A stretch of DNA of 8,644 bases from Xanthobacteraceae bacterium. Lineage in GTDB: Bacteria > Pseudomonadota > Alphaproteobacteria > Rhizobiales > Xanthobacteraceae. This document shows, in pieces, positions 6,184 to 8,644 of this stretch (position 1 is its first letter; every line of letters begins with the position of its first letter). Where the stretch lies: the NCBI GenBank assembly GCA_030043175.1, contig JASHYD010001420.1:1-8644 (forward strand), read 5' to 3'. A program made the translations under genes and the position numbers. Under the pieces are notes generated by a model. It was not told the origin of the DNA and made no database searches. It worked only from the letters and a program-made list of their open reading frames with translations.

Positions 6184-6389
6184 AATTTCGTTTCAGCCGA
6201 TCATCCCACGACGACAGGCTGGGCAACGCAGCCAAGCCATAGGTTGTGCCCCGTTCGTCAATCGCGCGTGACGCTCCGCCAGACGGGCGGCACCTTATCC
6301 CGGATAGGCGGCGTGCCCAACCCCCAAGGGTGACGAGGCCTTGAGGACCGAGGGCGCAGCTGATTGACGGGCCGGGGATTTGGCGGAAC

Positions 6390-6421
6390 GCGGCGAATAG
6401 GGTTCGAAATCCTTTCGCCGC
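6390..6421 (-). terminator. Strong hairpin downstream of glk, possible terminator
   Basis: GCGGCGAA (6390-6397) pairs with TTCGCCGC (6414-6421). After one bulged T, AGG (6399-6401) pairs with CCT (6411-6413), leaving the loop GTTCGAAAT. That is 11 pairs, mostly G-C, about 95 bases past the glk stop. No T-run follows on the minus strand. The GTTCGAAAT loop imitates a tRNA T-arm, but no other tRNA arms are present. Confidence 0.45.
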
Positions 6422-6514
6422 TCGGGCAAGACCGAAGCGGCCCCCAGCACCGGCAGGCTTCTCGGCCGACGTCGATGCGTCGATTACGAGATTCGACGCG
6501 AACGTGATGACCGG

Positions 6515-7486
6515 TCATTGTAAGTATTGAGCTTGCGCAAGCGCTTTGAGCCCCAGAAACGTCGCATCGGGGTTGACGATGACGGCGATCGGCATGCTCT
6601 CCAGGTACGGCCGGAAGCGCCCCTTAGCAACGAAGCGAGCATAGAATTCTGATCGCGCCAAAAGGTCAACGACACGCGGGGCAATGCCGCCCGCAATGTA
6701 GACGCCGCCGCGGGCGCGAAACATCAGTGCGAGATCGCCCGCAACCGTGCCCAGCATGGCACAGAACATGTCGACGGCCGCCACACTCGCCGGGCAGCTG
6801 TGATCGCGAGCCTCCAAAGTAATCTCCGCCGCGGTCCTCCTGGAAACCGCAATACCGTCAATCGCCGCGATGGCCGAGTGGAGGTTCTCAAGCCCTGGCC
6901 CCGACAGCGCGCGTTCGGCAGAGACATGGCCAAATTTTTCGCGCAGGTGCGCAATCACGGCGTCCTGGCGGGGCGTTGTACCGGGCAACGTGGCGTGGCC
7001 GCCCTCGGTGGGGATGATCGTGATCCGCCCGCCCCGGTAAACAACTCCTGCCATGCCCAATCCAGTGCCGGGTCCGATCACGGCCATCGATTCCCCAGCC
7101 AGCGGGTTGCCGGCGACAAGCCGTTTCACGTCGTGCCCGCTCAAATGGGGCAATGCGGAGGCGAGCGCTTCGAAGTCGTTAATGGCGCTGATCGATTTGA
7201 ATGCGAACGCGGCTCGCAGTTCGTCGACGTCGACGACCCACCCGCTGTTGACGAGAACGCTGCGCCCGCCTTCGACCGGAGCCGCAACGCCAAGAACCGC
7301 GACGCCGATCGTGTCGCGATCTTGGCGGCTGCCGAGGAAGCTGCCGATCGCATCGATCATGGAACCATGGTGAGACACCGGCAGGTGGGTGATTGGCCCG
7401 ACGGTGTTCCCGGTCAGCACAGCAAAACGTGCGTTCGTTCCGCCGATGTCGCCGAGCAAGGCCTGTTCGCGCGCCACGTCCAGCAT
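6515..7486 (-). CDS. glk: Glucokinase
   Basis: This cytoplasmic enzyme transfers phosphate from ATP to glucose to give glucose 6-phosphate, which feeds the Entner-Doudoroff and pentose phosphate routes in such bacteria. The 323 residues match the bacterial Glk family (E. coli-type, not ROK) end to end. The phosphate-1 loop is LGDIGGTNAR (11-20). NSGW (80-83) is near the sugar site, and the catalytic base is D104 in INDFEA. GPGTGLGMA (138-146) forms the adenosine and phosphate-binding part, EGGHA (161-165) contacts sugar, and RALSGPGLENLH (192-203) and GGVYIAGGIAPR (260-271) are further family blocks. No ROK-type zinc-binding cysteine motif is present. The start at 7486 gives a normal ten-residue lead before the GDIGGTN loop, although the ribosome binding site (AGGC) is weak. 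The gene is divergent from the cupin gene, with 503 bases between their starts. Confidence 0.96.
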   Translation of the reverse strand: MLDVAREQALLGDIGGTNARFAVLTGNTVGPITHLPVSHHGSMIDAIGSFLGSRQDRDTIGVAVLGVAAPVEGGRSVLVNSGWVVDVDELRAAFAFKSISAINDFEALASALPHLSGHDVKRLVAGNPLAGESMAVIGPGTGLGMAGVVYRGGRITIIPTEGGHATLPGTTPRQDAVIAHLREKFGHVSAERALSGPGLENLHSAIAAIDGIAVSRRTAAEITLEARDHSCPASVAAVDMFCAMLGTVAGDLALMFRARGGVYIAGGIAPRVVDLLARSEFYARFVAKGRFRPYLESMPIAVIVNPDATFLGLKALAQAQYLQ

Positions 7487-7989
7487 CTGCCTGTTTCACA
7501 CGCCCTGGAGAGAATCCGAAAGCACGCCCTGCCAGTCGGTATCGAATGTCCGACTATCCGTGCGGGATCGCAGGGAGCCGCTGTCCGCCGGAGACAGCGG
7601 ATGAATGTGAATGATACCGCGCGAGACCGCTGGCACATTCGCCCGCAGCGCGACGGCGGCTCGATGGGCAAGGTTCACGTGGTTGATCGTCCTCAACTTG
7701 AGGGATGGCCGGCGATTTTGGGGCCATGGCTGGAACCCGAAAGTGGGAACCCCGAAGGCCCGCGGAAGGTTGCAAGCCGCTCGAGCTGGTCGCCGAAACG
7801 ACGCAAGATCGGCGGCGCAGATAGCGATTCGATGCGCCCCATACCACCCGCGCTCGCGACTTTGTCAAGCACAATGGTGTAGGATGGGGTTGAGCTGCGA
7901 ACCTCATCACTGGCGGCGCGCCGCGCGCCCCGTCGATGGCCGCCGCCCTTCGATTCATCCCTGAGTCGCAATCAAGTCTGGAGACCCAC
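7487..7989. other. Divergent intergenic region between glk and the cupin gene
   Basis: About 500 bases without a recognisable gene. Several frames are open: minus 7496-7696 (66 residues, TTG start, ending ten bases before glk), minus 7693-7971 and plus 7611-7964. None has a motif I know. The only sharp signals are the hairpin at 7578-7600 and a perfect TTGACA on the minus strand (7868-7863). The best -10 match 17-18 bases further on, GGTATG, is poor, so a glk promoter about 360 bases upstream of its start is only a possibility. Confidence 0.45.
7578..7600. repeat. Hairpin, eight-base perfect stem
   Basis: CCGCTGTC (7578-7585) and GACAGCGG (7593-7600) flank the loop CGCCGGA. It sits about 90 bases upstream of glk in its likely leader and about 390 bases upstream of the cupin start. 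It could be an operator or a leader structure for glk; nothing distinguishes these. Confidence 0.5.
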
Positions 7990-8644
7990 ATGGCAGAAAC
8001 CGCCATCGTTTCTGAAGAGCTGGCCAAGAAGTTCGCGACCGAAAAGGATACGCCCTATACGCGCTGGGTACGCGCCGAGGGCCTCGACATCATCGGCGCC
8101 CATTATGTGCCGAGCCTTCACACCGTCGAATTGAGGCCGTGGGCGCGGCGGGGCGGCAAGGGAGTCTTCATTAACCACGAAGCATCGCGGACCTCGAACG
8201 ATTGCTATGTGTGCGAGATCGCGCCTGGGCAGAAACTCGCGCCGCACCGCCAGCTGTTCGAGGAAATGATCCTGGTGCTCGACGGCCGCGGCTCGACCTC
8301 GGTGTGGAACGATGCCGGTAGCCGCATCACGTTCGAGTGGAAAGCTGGTGCGCTGTTCGCGATTCCGCTCAACACATGGCATCAGCACTTCAACGGTTCG
8401 GGCCGCGAGCCCGTCCGCTATGTGGCCGTCACCAACGCGCCGCCCGTCATCAATCTCTACGAAGATATCGAGTTCATATTCGGCACCAAGCACGACTTCC
8501 GCGACCGCTTTAACGGCGAGCCCGATTATTTCAGCGCCAAGGGCGAGCAGAAGGGCCTGCTGCTGCAAACCAATTTCGTTGCCGATGCCGTCAACCTACC
8601 GCTGATCTCGGCCAAGGAACGCGGCGCCGGCGGCGGCCATATCC
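7990..8644 (+). CDS. Cupin-domain protein, 3' end cut by the window
   Basis: The frame is open from ATG 7990 to the window edge, giving 218 residues with no stop. The start is supported by CTGGAG (7978-7983), six bases upstream. A cupin barrel is clear. Motif 1 runs G80-x5-H86-x-Q88-x3-E92-x6-G99, within GQKLAPHRQLFEEMILVLDG. Motif 2 runs G120-x5-P126-x-N128-x2-H131-x3-N135, within GALFAIPLNTWHQHFN. Three of the four usual metal ligands are therefore present (H86, E92, H131), while Q88 replaces the second histidine of HxH. There is no signal peptide, so it should be cytoplasmic. Cupins of this kind include dioxygenases and sugar-binding proteins; the reaction cannot be told from this part. 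The region after residue 150 (NLYEDIEFIF onward) may lead into a second domain beyond the window. Confidence 0.87.
   Translation, partial: MAETAIVSEELAKKFATEKDTPYTRWVRAEGLDIIGAHYVPSLHTVELRPWARRGGKGVFINHEASRTSNDCYVCEIAPGQKLAPHRQLFEEMILVLDGRGSTSVWNDAGSRITFEWKAGALFAIPLNTWHQHFNGSGREPVRYVAVTNAPPVINLYEDIEFIFGTKHDFRDRFNGEPDYFSAKGEQKGLLLQTNFVADAVNLPLISAKERGAGGGHI

Larger units (their letters stand above)
6173..6514. other. Gap between glk and the transglycosylase gene
   Basis: No gene is recognisable. It holds the strong hairpin at 6390-6421. A weaker structure has arms GGCAC (6289-6293) and GTGCC (6313-6317) around the palindrome TATCCCGGATA (6296-6306). A promoter for the transglycosylase gene should lie here but no clear -35/-10 pair was found. 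Confidence 0.5.

Noticed and set aside
6360..6422. A tRNA-like T-arm (GGTTCGAAATCC)
   Set aside because: No D-arm, anticodon arm or CCA-ending acceptor can be paired around it; the sequence forms one long simple hairpin.
7496..7696. A 66-residue minus-strand frame ending ten bases before glk
   Set aside because: It needs a TTG start with no ribosome binding site and has no recognisable family; the close spacing to glk alone is not enough.
6800..7882. A 360-residue plus-strand open frame
   Set aside because: It lies mostly antisense to glk, whose full-length family motifs are unambiguous. The plus-strand protein has no motif and its length is explained by high GC content.

Overview
The window looks like an accessory or slowly decaying stretch of chromosome from an alphaproteobacterium of the Hyphomicrobiales, most like Bradyrhizobium, Rhodopseudomonas or Afipia. 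That assignment is an inference from the style of the proteins (Dps, MFS_3 exporter, short MltB-type transglycosylase, Glk, a ribbon-helix-helix protein with a coiled-coil tail) and from the high GC content with GC-rich third codon positions. I saw no rRNA or tRNA gene and no CRISPR array.

Layout from left to right: a Dps-type ferritin (148-666, +) with a strong ribosome binding site and a downstream hairpin. Then about 1 kb without an intact gene, which contains a frameshifted fragment of an IS110-family transposase (about 1029-1275, +). Then an EntS/MFS_3-type exporter (1681-2976, +). Then about 660 bases without a convincing gene, opening with a run of strong palindromes, one of which resembles an IS200/IS605-type end. 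Then a small hypothetical protein (3642-3881, +) and a ribbon-helix-helix protein with a coiled-coil tail (4147-4533, -). Next comes a clear pseudogene (4743-5164, +) of a conserved uncharacterised family, broken by one stop and several frameshifts. Then a secreted MltB-family lytic transglycosylase (5366-6172, -), glucokinase (6515-7486, -), and divergently from glk a cupin-domain protein that runs off the right edge (7990-8644, +).

The intact genes do not form one operon or an obvious shared pathway. Dps protects DNA and stores iron, the transglycosylase remodels peptidoglycan, Glk phosphorylates glucose, and the MFS protein and cupin have unknown substrates. Roughly 40% of the window has no intact gene, and two of the gaps hold recognisable dead genes, so the main theme is gene decay around a mobile-element scar. 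I did not find convincing evidence of a new multi-gene system. The most informative observations are the two pseudogenes and the palindrome cluster at 3042-3193.
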